Part shown: positions 59,958 through 64,000 of the stretch, in pieces
Layout: every line of letters begins with the position of its first letter
Numbering within the stretch: the stretch's first letter is position 1
DNA from: Agelas oroides
Taxonomy: Eukaryota > Porifera > Demospongiae > Agelasida > Agelasidae
Length of the DNA: 64,000 bases
Direction of reading: 5' to 3'
NCBI GenBank assembly: GCA_949130485.1
Contig: OX422187.1
Location: forward strand, 3,192,159-3,256,158
The notes under the pieces: generated by a model
The model's database searches: none
The model's input: only the letters and a program-made list of their open reading frames with translations
Told to the model about the DNA's origin: nothing
Position numbers and translations under genes: made by a program

Positions 59958-60346
59958 GGATTGAAACAGTGGGCGGTGTGACCAAGGTGAAACGTATGTA
60001 CTGTTGTGACTATCCAAACTGTACCAAAATGTACACCAAGAGCTCGCACCTAAAAGCGCACAAGCGGGTGCACACAGGAGAGAAACCATTCACCTGTCCG
60101 TGGGATGGATGCTCATGGGCATTTAGACGATCAGACGAACTCACTCGTCATTACCGCAGACACACAGGTGAGAAGCCCTTCCAGTGCAGATTGTGTGGAA
60201 AGACTTTTTCGCGTTCAGATCACTTAAGCCTCCACATTCTGAAACACAAAGAGGGATCTACTACCATGCTGTCAGCTCTGAAGACCGTGACGGAGGCTTT
60301 AGAGGCAAGCGCGCCACTCCCCATGGCTGCAGAATCACAGACTTGA
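20606..60346 (+). CDS. KLF: Krueppel-like zinc-finger transcription factor, 8-9 exons over about 40 kb (assembled by phase)
   Basis: Exons: 20606-20684, 26064-26124, 26666-26720, 27159-27430, 29235-29475, 29952-30166, 54332-54445, optionally 59067-59132, and 59959-60346. Every junction agrees in phase, giving 474 residues (496 with the optional exon). The N-terminal part is acidic ([15 protein letters not shown]), followed by Ser/Thr/Pro- and Gln-rich activation-type sequence and an Ala-rich helix ([14 protein letters not shown]). The C-terminus has three C2H2 fingers in the KLF pattern. Finger 1 has [16 protein letters not shown], finger 2 [14 protein letters not shown] and finger 3 [14 protein letters not shown], with TGEKPF linkers. 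KLFs bind GC/CACC boxes in the nucleus. The sub-class is unclear; the fingers look closest to KLF15/KLF1-type sequences. The finger exon is certain. The linkage of upstream exons is inferred from open frames, splice sites and phases, and needs transcript support. Confidence 0.7.
21050..22670 (+). other. KLF intron 1, proximal part
   Basis: No exon was recognised. There is a degenerate TCGTTCCCAGATC element at about 21615-21690 and a single TAGCCTC-family end near 22010. Otherwise it is unique AT-rich sequence. Confidence 0.4.
22736..22789. mobile_element. Minimal TAGTCTCG MITE
   Basis: This 54-bp hairpin has ends TAGTCTCGTTCCCAGA and the complement. The flanks GTACCTGCT and GGACTTGCT agree at 7 of 9 positions. 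Confidence 0.7.
23214..23668 (+). repeat. Pyrimidine-rich composite tandem repeat (TTCATTCCA...)
   Basis: Short units such as CCACCAGTCTTCATTCCAG and TTTCATTTCATT repeat, and a block of about 100 bp (GTTTGAGGAAGACGGTTTTT onward) occurs twice (about 23425 and 23578). The Phe/Ser-rich frames across it are artefacts. Confidence 0.85.
23823..23919. mobile_element. MULE-type MITE (TAGTCTC subfamily)
   Basis: This 97-bp element has ends TAGTCTCATCCCCAGACC and the complement of GGTCTGGAACCGAGACTA. The flanks TCCCAAGCC (23814-23822) and ACCCAAGCC (23920-23928) form an 8/9 duplication. The same subfamily, more decayed, is at 42154-42262. Confidence 0.8.
24321..24498. mobile_element. pogo/Tigger-like MITE
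   Basis: The ends are CAGTGCATCCTC and GAGGATGCACTG, with TTCGGATAATCGAGG repeated inside. This is typical of pogo-group termini. TA precedes the left end. Confidence 0.7.
25032..25410 (+). repeat. (TG)n interrupted by GACACC
   Basis: About 380 bp of GTGTGTGTGACACC-type units of variable length. The long minus-strand His/Thr frames here are artefacts. Confidence 0.9.
26064..26124 (+). CDS. KLF: KLF exon 2
   Basis: A strong acceptor (CTCTTCCTCTCCTTACAG) and GTGAGT donor bound the exon. It is phase 1 in and phase 2 out, and encodes the acidic segment [20 protein letters not shown]. Confidence 0.7.
26331..26645. repeat. Inverted pair of tRNA-derived SINE-like copies
   Basis: A plus-strand copy (26331-26460) has a shortened A-box region (TAGCTCACTGG) and B box GGTTCGATTCC, ending in a tail with CCTCATAACATCAAA. 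A minus-strand copy (about 26465-26590) faces it tail to tail. A third tail fragment (TTTTGCCTCATAACATCTAA) follows to 26645. The pair can form a long hairpin within KLF intron 2. Confidence 0.75.
26666..26720 (+). CDS. KLF: KLF exon 3
   Basis: It completes the Arg codon and encodes [18 protein letters not shown], phase 2 in and phase 0 out, with donor GTGAGT. The acceptor CCTCAG at 26665 keeps the frame; the CAG six bases later would also stay in frame. Confidence 0.7.
27159..27430 (+). CDS. KLF: KLF exon 4
   Basis: It begins after CCCTAG at the end of a CA repeat, with phase 0 in and phase 2 out (AA before GTGAGT). It encodes Ser/Gln-rich sequence ending in [19 protein letters not shown]. 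The frame has an in-frame TAG immediately upstream, which fixes the acceptor. A competing frame (26962-27300) crosses the CA repeat and is rejected. Confidence 0.65.
27440..27975 (+). repeat. 33-bp minisatellite, about 16 copies, carrying a MITE-end core
   Basis: The unit is TCTCATTCCCAGGCTGTCCC plus ATTGTCTGTGTGG. It contains the CTCATTCCCAGGC terminus of the MULE-type MITEs. Because 33 is a multiple of 3, several frames stay open on both strands; these are artefacts. It starts just after the exon 4 donor. Confidence 0.92.
28140..28345 (+). repeat. Dispersed repeat, copy 1 (copy 2 at 55281-55492)
   Basis: The two copies share GATGGTTTTCATG, GTGTGGCTTCACTTCCAGAG, AAAGATAAAAGAAGCTG and CAGCTGCCTCTTGATTGCGC with scattered substitutions. 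No terminal repeats were recognised. Confidence 0.75.
28391..28705. repeat. MITE (AGTCTATTGAGCTTAGA) followed by a 38-bp tandem array
   Basis: 28391-28480 is a copy of the 15697 family (inner CTCTCTCGCTTGC / GCGAGCGAGAGA hairpin). From 28484, about six units of GGGTCTGGGACTGAGACCAG, TGGAGTTAGTGCTCTACT follow. Confidence 0.85.
28975..29175. repeat. Tandem array of about 58-bp units made from a MITE end
   Basis: Units of TAGTCTCATTCCCAGGCCA(C/T)TCTCCTGGGAATAAGG followed by TTATCAAGCCTCTGGG repeat about four times. Each unit is itself a small CCCAGG...CCTGGG hairpin, so the array is an expanded minimal MITE. Confidence 0.85.
29235..29475 (+). CDS. KLF: KLF exon 5
   Basis: It is phase 2 in and phase 0 out. 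It encodes hydrophobic and Ser/Thr-rich sequence including [17 protein letters not shown] and [19 protein letters not shown], of the type seen in activation regions. The acceptor is GTCCATAG and the donor GTAGGT. Confidence 0.7.
29510..29935 (+). repeat. Tandem repeats in KLF intron 5
   Basis: A short run of TCTCATGGTG units (29510-29600) is followed by about nine 36-bp units of GGTGGGTGGAGCTAGCAGGG AGTGATGGTGTTAGCA. Confidence 0.88.
29952..30166 (+). CDS. KLF: KLF exon 6
   Basis: It is phase 0 in and phase 2 out. It encodes a Gly/Glu-rich stretch, then [20 protein letters not shown]. The Ala-rich amphipathic end could be a corepressor-binding helix of the kind seen in some KLFs, but that is speculation. 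Confidence 0.7.
30533..30937 (+). repeat. 29-bp minisatellite, about 14 copies
   Basis: The unit AGCAGAAGGGTTATACTCAG AAATGACCT alternates with a variant AGGAGAAGGG...GATGT. Confidence 0.92.
30940..36890. other. KLF intron 6, proximal repeat-poor stretch
   Basis: No convincing exon was found. Visible structure is a duplicated block of about 100 bp (CAAAGTATGGTTCTAGCTTT at 34398 and 34568), a repeat of GAGTACCATATACAGTACAG near 32736/32763, and a decayed CTCATTCCCAGG element at 33408-33470. A block at about 36475-36600 is related to 39770-39870. Confidence 0.4.
36903..37052 (+). repeat. Three-copy tandem repeat (about 58-60 bp)
   Basis: Units contain TATAACTAGAGCTCTGTAGA GCACATACCCC. Confidence 0.85.
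37334..37388 (+). repeat. (GACA)n microsatellite
   Basis: About 13 uninterrupted GACA units. Confidence 0.9.
37607..37701. mobile_element. MULE-type MITE (TAGCCTCATTCCC)
   Basis: This 95-bp copy is flanked by GCATCTTCC (37598-37606) and GCATCTGCC (37702-37710), an 8/9 duplication. The inner arms contain CCCCAGCTTT and GAAAGCTGAGG. Confidence 0.85.
38205..38395 (+). repeat. Dispersed repeat, copy 1 (copy 2 at 45650-45865)
   Basis: It shares GTGTATATTAG, GTTTGTGTGAGCGG, CATTATACCATTATTCATC, AATAAAAGTTCGGCTCCTGG and GCCACACCCCCTGTGAAGGA with the second copy. Copy 2 has a 20-30-bp insertion. The shared AATAAAAG suggests a transcribed origin, but no tail is seen. Confidence 0.75.
39070..39240 (+). 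repeat. 53-bp tandem repeat, 3 copies
   Basis: Units of GAGCTCTGGTGTTGGAGCGA AGGATACGTAGATGATCATG ACCACACTTGTCT. Confidence 0.92.
39770..40460 (+). repeat. Cluster of dispersed-repeat blocks shared with 36475 and 16440
   Basis: GCGGCTGATGAGGCCTGGTA (about 39822) matches 36546. CTCACCTAGCAGTATCC (39888) and CTCACCTGGCAGCATCC (40297) match 16449. The last copy carries an ATG frame ([20 protein letters not shown]) that stops soon after, comparable with 16528. Confidence 0.6.
41353..41569. mobile_element. MITE with CAAGAGNGCATAAGAACGGG ends
   Basis: About 30-bp inverted ends: CAAGAGTGCATAAGAACGGG and, on the other strand, CAAGAGCGCATAAGAACGGG. Inner arms TAACTCCAA / TTGGAGTTA and CTAAAAATAG / CTATTTTTAG make nearly the whole 217 bp a nested palindrome. 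A decayed relative lies at about 11720-11800. Confidence 0.75.
41575..41690. repeat. GGATATACTACC palindromic repeat, copy 1
   Basis: It contains CTAGATGGTTTAC, a GGAGGCACAGCC loop, then GTAAACAGTCTAG, flanked by TATACT / AGTATA arms ending GGTAGTATATCC. A shared tail (ACAGTAAACTATAACTCAAT onward) follows. Other copies are at 48625, 49311, about 50872 and 52153. Confidence 0.7.
42154..42262. mobile_element. TAGTCTCG-family MITE, older copy
   Basis: It runs from TAGTCTCGGTCCCAGACCC to GTCTGGGGGCGAGACTA. The inner sequence is shared with 23823-23919. The flanks do not match, so the target duplication has decayed. Confidence 0.65.
42265..43590. other. KLF intron 6, no gene recognised
   Basis: AT-rich unique sequence. 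43440-43562 is a CT-rich low-complexity tract (CTCTCC/TTCC units) that keeps several frames open without coding meaning. Confidence 0.4.
43596..44060. mobile_element. Two pogo-like MITE ends (CAGTGGAACCCCTCTAT)
   Basis: CAGTGGAACCCCTCTATCCC GGACACC at 43596 and CAGTGGAACTTCTCTATTCT at 43983 are each followed by an internal GGTGTCC motif. The pattern of GGACACC and its complement next to a TA-flanked CAGTGGAACC end is common for pogo-group non-autonomous elements. The first 28 bp match the unit of the 12498-14908 satellite. Confidence 0.65.
44223..45200 (-). CDS. Unrecognised two-exon gene nested in the KLF intron
   Basis: My model has exons 45200-44777 and 44593-44223 (minus), joined in phase 1 (donor GTGAGT, acceptor TATAGTGCAG), giving about 264 residues. 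The ATG at 45200 directly follows a TTTTTAGTTCAG acceptor, so a non-coding first exon probably lies near 45.3-45.4 kb. Exon 1 encodes a Ser/Pro-rich N-terminus, then a helical, acidic region ([19 protein letters not shown]). Exon 2 has alternating strands and helices, including [15 protein letters not shown] and [10 protein letters not shown]. Asp followed by a hydrophobic strand with Glu-x-Gln resembles a PD-(D/E)xK nuclease core, but this is weak. Alternatively the two frames are separate, because the second also has its own ATG at 44681 ([15 protein letters not shown]) after two stops. No family was recognised. Codon use looks protein-coding, and there are no mobile-element ends. Confidence 0.55.
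45650..45865 (+). repeat. Dispersed repeat, copy 2 of 38205-38395
   Basis: It has the same block order as copy 1, with an extra CACGAAACTTGTGTGGCATC segment. Confidence 0.75.
46175..46310 (+). repeat. tRNA-derived SINE-like copy, best preserved
   Basis: It has A box TAGCTCAGTGACAGAGCACT and B box GGTTTGATTCC, then GCGACTGCCGGCCTTTTCAC and the family tail GCCTCAAAACATCTAAATT. Confidence 0.75.
47205..47573 (-). repeat. 21-bp minisatellite, about 17 copies
   Basis: The unit is AAGGAGTAGAATACTGACTG C, with variants. The unit length is a multiple of 3, so a Leu/Val/Ser-rich minus-strand frame stays open (47596-47105). It looks like a transmembrane protein but is an artefact. Confidence 0.92.
48010..48092 (+). 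repeat. tRNA-like SINE head, second family
   Basis: GGCGCTGTGGCCTAGTGCAT (A-box-like) and GGGGTTCAAATCTTG (B-box-like), with an internal duplication of CATAAAG. It is unlike the TAGCTCAGTGG family. Confidence 0.45.
48625..48865. repeat. GGATATACTACC palindromic repeat, copy 2, with 22-bp tandem tail
   Basis: The core CTAGACGGTTTACCGAGGCG CAGCCGAGTGTAAACAATCTAG (48668-48712) has arms CTAGA.GGTTTAC / GTAAAC..TCTAG. The tail then repeats GTAAACTATTCTGGTACAAC AT four times (48770-48860). Confidence 0.75.
48939..49053. repeat. Long palindrome with GAGGGCGCAGCCC loop
   Basis: The arms AGATAAACCACAGTAGACAG GGATTTATGGTCCATAAACC and the complement are near perfect over about 42 bp. The centre holds CCGAGGGCGCAGCCCAAGGGC. 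The loop resembles that of the neighbouring GGATATACTACC family, although the arms differ. Confidence 0.85.
49311..49372. repeat. GGATATACTACC palindrome, short form
   Basis: Only the outer arms remain: GGATATACTACCTATAC and GTATAGGTAGTATATCC, without the GCAGCC loop. It appears to be a deletion derivative. Confidence 0.75.
49393..49500 (+). repeat. tRNA-derived SINE-like copy
   Basis: GTCGTAGCTCAGTGACCAGA (A box) and AGGTTCGATTCCCAGTGACTG (B box), followed by a CTTTTCATTTCCC tail. A minus-strand head of the same family lies at about 51480-51560. Confidence 0.65.
52153..52360. repeat. GGATATACTACC palindromic repeat, copy 3
   Basis: It has GGATATACTACCTATAC, CTAGACGGTTTATCCGAGGC GCAGCTGAG, GTAAACAATCTAG and GGTAGTATATCC in order, then the same tail as copies 1 and 2 (CAGTAAACTATAACTCA). 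A degenerate piece lies at 50872-50958. Confidence 0.75.
52740..54330. other. KLF intron 6, distal end
   Basis: No exon was recognised. The sequence 53000-53900 is AT-rich with T-runs and has no visible repeat ends. Short TG tracts occur at 52578-52608 and 54035-54090. Confidence 0.4.
54332..54445 (+). CDS. KLF: KLF exon 7
   Basis: The acceptor CTGTCCCTGCAG and donor GTAGGT bound it. It is phase 2 in and phase 2 out, and encodes [20 protein letters not shown] then a Ser-Pro repeat. It splices in frame to the finger exon at 59959, or through the optional exon at 59067. A CA tract follows at 54478-54555. Confidence 0.65.
55281..55492 (+). repeat. Dispersed repeat, copy 2 of 28140-28345
   Basis: The block order is the same as copy 1, with small insertions (ACAAAACACAGGCTAG). 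Confidence 0.75.
56499..56570 (-). tRNA. tRNA-Glu (CTC), copy 1
   Basis: TCCCATG acceptor stem pairs with CATGGGA. The D arm is GGTCTAGTGGTTAGG, the anticodon CTC sits in CGGCG-CTCTCAC-CGCCG, and the T arm is CCGGGGTTCGATTCCCCG. All stems pair and there is no intron. Confidence 0.95.
56867..56938 (-). tRNA. tRNA-Glu (CTC), copy 2
   Basis: Identical to copy 1, 368 bp downstream in the tandem duplication. Confidence 0.95.
57190..58230. other. KLF intron 7, no gene recognised
   Basis: Unique sequence with a single degenerate CCCGGTTCCCAGG end at 57209. The frame at 57500-57739 has no supporting features. Confidence 0.35.
58264..58335 (-). pseudogene. tRNA-Glu (CTC) related copy, degenerate
   Basis: It is clearly related to the two intact genes and keeps CTC and the B box (GGGTTCAATTCC), but has about 8 substitutions, including the first acceptor-stem position and the D arm (TAATCTAG). 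Flanking sequence at 58465-58600 matches 56255-56385, so the whole block was duplicated and rearranged. Confidence 0.7.
59067..59132 (+). CDS. KLF: KLF optional exon 8
   Basis: An acceptor (CATATGTGCAG) and a donor (GTGAAG) allow a 66-nt phase 2/phase 2 exon encoding [20 protein letters not shown]. It fits the proline-rich linker before the fingers. The same bases are also open in another frame from an ATG at 59025, which would not join to the finger exon in phase. Confidence 0.4.
59959..60346 (+). CDS. KLF: KLF finger exon (last exon)
   Basis: It begins after a CA repeat ending CACACAAG and encodes three C2H2 fingers and a 24-residue tail. Finger 1 is of the C-x4-C-x12-H-x3-H type (CDYPNC...[12 protein letters not shown]). 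The stop is TGA at 60344. The acceptor could alternatively be the AAG before GTGAAACG (59989), but phase favours 59959. Confidence 0.92.
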
Positions 60347-61732
60347 TTGCTTGCATAAATAGCTGTACATTTTTGTATCACACCTTACTGTTAATTGAGG
60401 GTTGGCCTCCAAAATGATGCATATTTTTCAACAGTCAGTCCAATTATAGGTTGTAAGAATGAACAGGTCCGATATACAAAAAAAAATTTTTTTTGTTCTC
60501 CAATTGTGTCTCCTATGACATCATGTTGTAAGCATATAAGCCTGTCACATTATGTTAAAAGCATTGTAAGCCACCTGTGTGTCTATGCCATCCAGGTATG
60601 ATACTCTATACCACTGTGACTTACTCCCCCAGACACAAAGGGGTGGGATGATCTTTACAACTTGATCGGCTTTCAAAGTGGAATTCAAAACCAATCTTAT
60701 CTGATGGCGCCCGGTCAGCTATGTATATGATAGTGCGGTACTACACTATACTATTGAAAGCAGCCAGCAGTATGTGTACAAAGAGATCTAACACACACTT
60801 GATAGCTACTGTCCCTGTTCTTAATAACTGTTCTTGATAACTGAATAATGACTCATTACTGAGTTATTGAGAGAACAAATGTTACTATGGTAACGGCTCT
60901 ACTACTGTGCATGTTGCATGGGAAAATTGTTAAATTGTAGTTTTACAGTAGCTATTACTTGCTTTGTTGAATATCGGCACCTTTGTTTCTCACAGCCTAT
61001 ACATGCAACATGCTAGGTAAATAGATCTATTCATCAATTCTTTTACTGATTGCCACTGTCAATAGCTTGTTTTGGGCCTAGACATGGAAACTGGCCAGAA
61101 ACTTGACCACACTTGCCATGCAGAGGGTATTGAGAACATTCTAGAGAGAGCTACCTGTATAGCGTTACCATGACAGCAGAAAGTTGACTGCAAAGCCCAC
61201 ATAAAGTGGAGTTTTTTTCCTCATTGAGGGAAGGCAGCTGCAATTATATACCAAGCATGCAACAGTACTCAAGAGAGACACAAAATTGACTCAAATTGAT
61301 GTTTTTTTCAAATGTTTATTTTTTCATCAGGGGAATCAAGGGGATAATATAACTGATTGGTATGGAGCACTGCTCAGCAGGTCAATCCCGAGAGCCAATA
61401 CAATCACAGATTGTATGTTGTTGTATAAAAGGGTATGCTTTGTACTAAGGGGGTGGTTGATCTACAAACGGGGGAAATAAGATGCTGGATAATAAAACAA
61501 CTACAAAGAATAGAGGCAGCCACATGTACAAGGAGAAAAGATGGACTATGAAAACACGGGGGTGAAGATTTGCTTTGTTGTGTTAAGTGACATGGTGGAA
61601 CGAAGCAACAAAGCATGGTGAGCAAAAAGAGGTTATATAGTATTTCATAAAGGCCTTGCGTGAATGCAACGTATAAACATAAAAAAAAAAGAGTCTTGTT
61701 TGCCTTGATGGTCTGTTCAACTGCAGATCAGT
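60347..61732. other. Convergent 3' regions of the two KLF genes
   Basis: Only 1386 bp separate the two stop codons. There is no coding sequence. A minus-strand AATAAA (plus-strand TTTATT at 61315-61320) lies 413 bp below the KLF5-like stop and is a candidate poly(A) signal for it. No clear signal was found for the plus-strand gene. Confidence 0.5.
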
Positions 61733-63112
61733 TTACTGGTGTCGTTTCAGGTGAAGGGCTAAGTGGTCAGATCGAGCAAAGGCCCGCTCGCAGTGAGGGC
61801 ATTTAAAGGGCTTCACTCCAGTGTGCTTCCTCATGTGCCTCGTGAGCTCATCGGATCTCGCAAACTTCCAGTTGCACCCTTCCCAGTTGCACTTGTAAGG
61901 TTTTTCACCAGTGTGCGTTCGCTGGTGGGCCTTGAGGTGGGAGCTCTTGGTGTACACTTTGTTGCATCCTGGGTAGGTGCAGCGGTGCACTCTCTTATTC
62001 CTCTGTGGCTTCGCATAGTAGTAGACGGCGTTTACTAGTTCATAGGGATTGTAAGGAGCAGCAAGAGCCGGCCCAAGAATATGGGGGTAAGCTGGTTGTT
62101 CTTTGACGGGAGATGGTGGGTTGGAATTTGGAGGAGTGAGTGGGTAATGGTGGAGGGGGGTCGAAGAGTAGATGTTGTTTGTAGCCTGGTGGTAGGTGTA
62201 CGCCTGAGCATTGACGTTAAGGTTGATGTTCACCGTGGTGTTGTTATGGGTGTATGGTGGTGAGGGAAGGCTTGAAAATTCAGGAAGGTGGGTGGAGGAG
62301 GAAGTCACAAGTGCCAGCGGCTTGGTATCTGCTCTCTCCATGGGCCCGTGGTAGCTTGGTGGTGGGTAAGGGTAGTGCTGTAGTGGCTGGCATCCATTTG
62401 GGCTAGCCACACTGCAGGAGGTATTGAGTTCCGTCTTAACTTCTACCACTTGCTCTTCTGAACACTTGGGATTAAACTCTGGTTTTACTGGGCTGCCCAT
62501 CTCGTCGGAGATTTCAATATCACGAAGGATCTCATCAATATCGGAAGAACTGCTAGCGTCGTCATCACTTTGAACACCAAGGTAGCATGTCATCTCATTT
62601 CGAGTCTGCAGATAAGAAAAAGGTAGGGAAGCAATTAGTGAATAGCTTAGTAAAACGGGGGAAAATATCACTTTACAGTATGGGCCAACACGCATTCCTA
62701 ATATGAGAATTGTAGTACGTAGTTACCAAACATCCACAAACGTCTCTTGGGTTCAGACAGCGTAGGCGGACTGTTACTCTACAACGCTTGATTACGAGTG
62801 TGAAAGCTTGTGCAGCCAACCTAAGATTTATTTTAGGCGCGCAATGAATAAACGCCCTGAGACGTATTCATGCGGCACGCTCTAAAATGTACACAACACG
62901 GTGCACAAACATATCTCCCTCACCTTTTGAATCTCTTCATCAGAGTGAAATCCACTGTCTTCCAGCTCCGAATAACACGGTCGGTACTCGGGTACTGTCT
63001 GTTGAACGTTGGGTGGGCTGGGAGTACCAAATTTGTAAAAGCGATCGTTCATCGGGCACACGGCTTGCGGCGGCATGCAGTTGGTTGGGGGAGGACACAT
63101 TGCGACGGCCAT
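61733..63112 (-). CDS. KLF5: Krueppel-like factor, KLF5/6/7 type, complete, 2 exons
   Basis: Exons are 63112-62924 (63 codons) and 62605-61733, joined in phase 0, giving 353 residues. Exon 1 encodes [19 protein letters not shown] and ends with acidic [16 protein letters not shown]. Exon 2 continues with an acidic block ([20 protein letters not shown]) that is a likely transactivation region, then Pro/Ser-rich sequence. LPEFSSLPS and TVNINLNV recall KLF5. The three C-terminal fingers (about 270-353) contain [30 protein letters not shown] and [14 protein letters not shown], with linkers TGEKPY and TGVKPF. These closely match vertebrate KLF5/6/7, and the protein ends right after finger 3, as in KLF6/7. 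The ATG at 63112 was chosen. An in-frame ATG at 63169 would add 19 residues. It binds GC/CACC boxes in the nucleus. Confidence 0.93.
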
Positions 63113-63761
63113 CTTCAAATCACACTTTTCAGTTCTTGAAACTTCTCTATGTCGTTCATCCACAAACAAGAAAACAAAAACACTAGAAGATAGCTAAGCT
63201 ACCGATCGATGTAAGATTGGAGGGAGTGAACGCTGCTGACTGTGATACGAGGTTTTTAGACTTTGTCGAAGTCTGGTCCTGAATGAATCACGTACGACCT
63301 GCGTCACGCGGCACTTGCCCTGCAAGTCAACGTTGTGTAACTTGTGACGATTTTGCTAATACTGCACAGCAGTCTTGCACTCTATCGACCAGATCTACTG
63401 GTGATTTAGCTCTCCGTTCCGGCCGGGACTGGCTTTGAGAATTGTGTGCAAGACGAGTCCAGCTCGTTTAGACGAGGTCCAGCCCGTCTCGCTATAGCCC
63501 GCTATAGCTCAGGAAAATGAAACAAACACACTAGGCTGCTTGTACCACAAAGCACTGCATCGAAATTTTTGAGCAAATTCCGCGCTGTAAGATTTATATG
63601 CAGAGCCCGTGCACTTGCGTGGCCTCTGCATGTACTCAATGCGTGTTTCGCTTGCGAACCCGTGGGCGGAAGAATTCGGAAGATGACACCATCTTACGTC
63701 ACCGTAACTTTAACCCCTGATGCACTCGTACACGCGGTTGAGTACATGGTTCGAAGAGAAG
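63113..63761. promoter_or_regulatory. Divergent promoter region between KLF5-like gene and a plus-strand gene
   Basis: About 650 bp separates the two divergent starts. It contains CpG-containing stretches and short inverted CTCGTTTAGACGAG (63464-63477). No TATA box was recognised. Promoter function is inferred from gene orientation. Confidence 0.45.
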
Positions 63762-63918
63762 ATGGCAGCTGTTGAGGAGAATTTCAGGGCTTTCGTAGCG
63801 AGAAAAAAGTTGGAGTACTCGCTAAAGTTCCCGTTTCTAAAAGAAAGCCAAATTGTAGCGAAGCTAAGGAGAATTTGGACGAACCAGAGAGCCAATTGCT
63901 CCACTGCTTCTCTGAGCG
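63762..63918 (+). CDS. First exon of an unidentified gene, possibly HMG-box-like; truncated by window end
   Basis: The ATG in GAAGATGGC starts 52 codons ending in phase 1 at a GTACGT donor. The peptide begins MAAVEENFRAFVARKKLEYS and continues with KFPFLKESQIVAKLRRIW. The spacing of Phe, Pro, hydrophobic and Trp residues (FxxF, FPFL, IVxKLxxIW) resembles the first two helices of an HMG box. That is a pattern match only. The remaining exons lie outside the window. Confidence 0.5.
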
Positions 63919-64000
63919 GTACGTTCCTCTGGTTTCACGTAGGGTATTGCTTTTTCATTGTTTTACCCGCTGCCTGTGGTAGCTCTTTATGCATAATATG

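Overview
This window is nuclear DNA from an intron-rich invertebrate animal. Genes are split by many GT-AG introns, spaced by long non-coding stretches, and packed with short inverted-repeat DNA transposons (MITEs), tRNA-derived SINE-like repeats and minisatellites. The gene set (calpain-15, ZFAND2, two Krueppel-like factors) is animal-specific. A sponge or other early-branching marine animal is my best guess, but the sequence alone does not prove this.

Layout. (1) 261-10915, plus: a complete calpain-15 (small optic lobes) homologue in 12 exons whose phases all join to a 1223-residue protein with an intact Cys/His/Asn triad. (2) 10.9-15 kb: intergenic, dominated by a 50-bp satellite of about 48 copies (12498-14908). 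(3) 15011-20294, minus: a complete ZFAND2 (AIRAP-like) gene in 10 exons, 243 residues, with two perfect AN1 fingers and two UIM-like helices. A tRNA-Tyr with its own intron lies inside it. (4) 20606-60346, plus: a Krueppel-like factor that I assembled from 8 phase-compatible exons plus one optional exon, spanning about 40 kb. Its start is head-to-head with ZFAND2, sharing a CRE-containing promoter. Its 24-kb intron (30167-54331) is full of repeats and holds an unrecognised small two-exon gene on the minus strand (44223-45200). (5) 54.5-59 kb: a 368-bp tandem duplication carrying two tRNA-Glu(CTC) genes, plus a decayed third copy. (6) 61733-63112, minus: a complete two-exon KLF5/6/7-type gene, tail-to-tail with the first KLF. 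(7) 63762 onward, plus: the first exon of a further gene that runs off the window.

The most striking non-genic signal is a MITE family ending in TAGCCTCGTTCCCAGGC. It makes 9-bp target-site duplications (two exact and four at 8/9 in this window), which points to Mutator-like (MULE) elements. Two larger members carry internal sequence, and one (7817-8335) holds a 27-codon ATG-initiated reading frame, suggesting a Pack-MULE-like capture. A second signal is a set of palindromic repeats in the large KLF intron. Two unrelated-looking palindromes there share a loop close to CGAGGCGCAGCCGAG.
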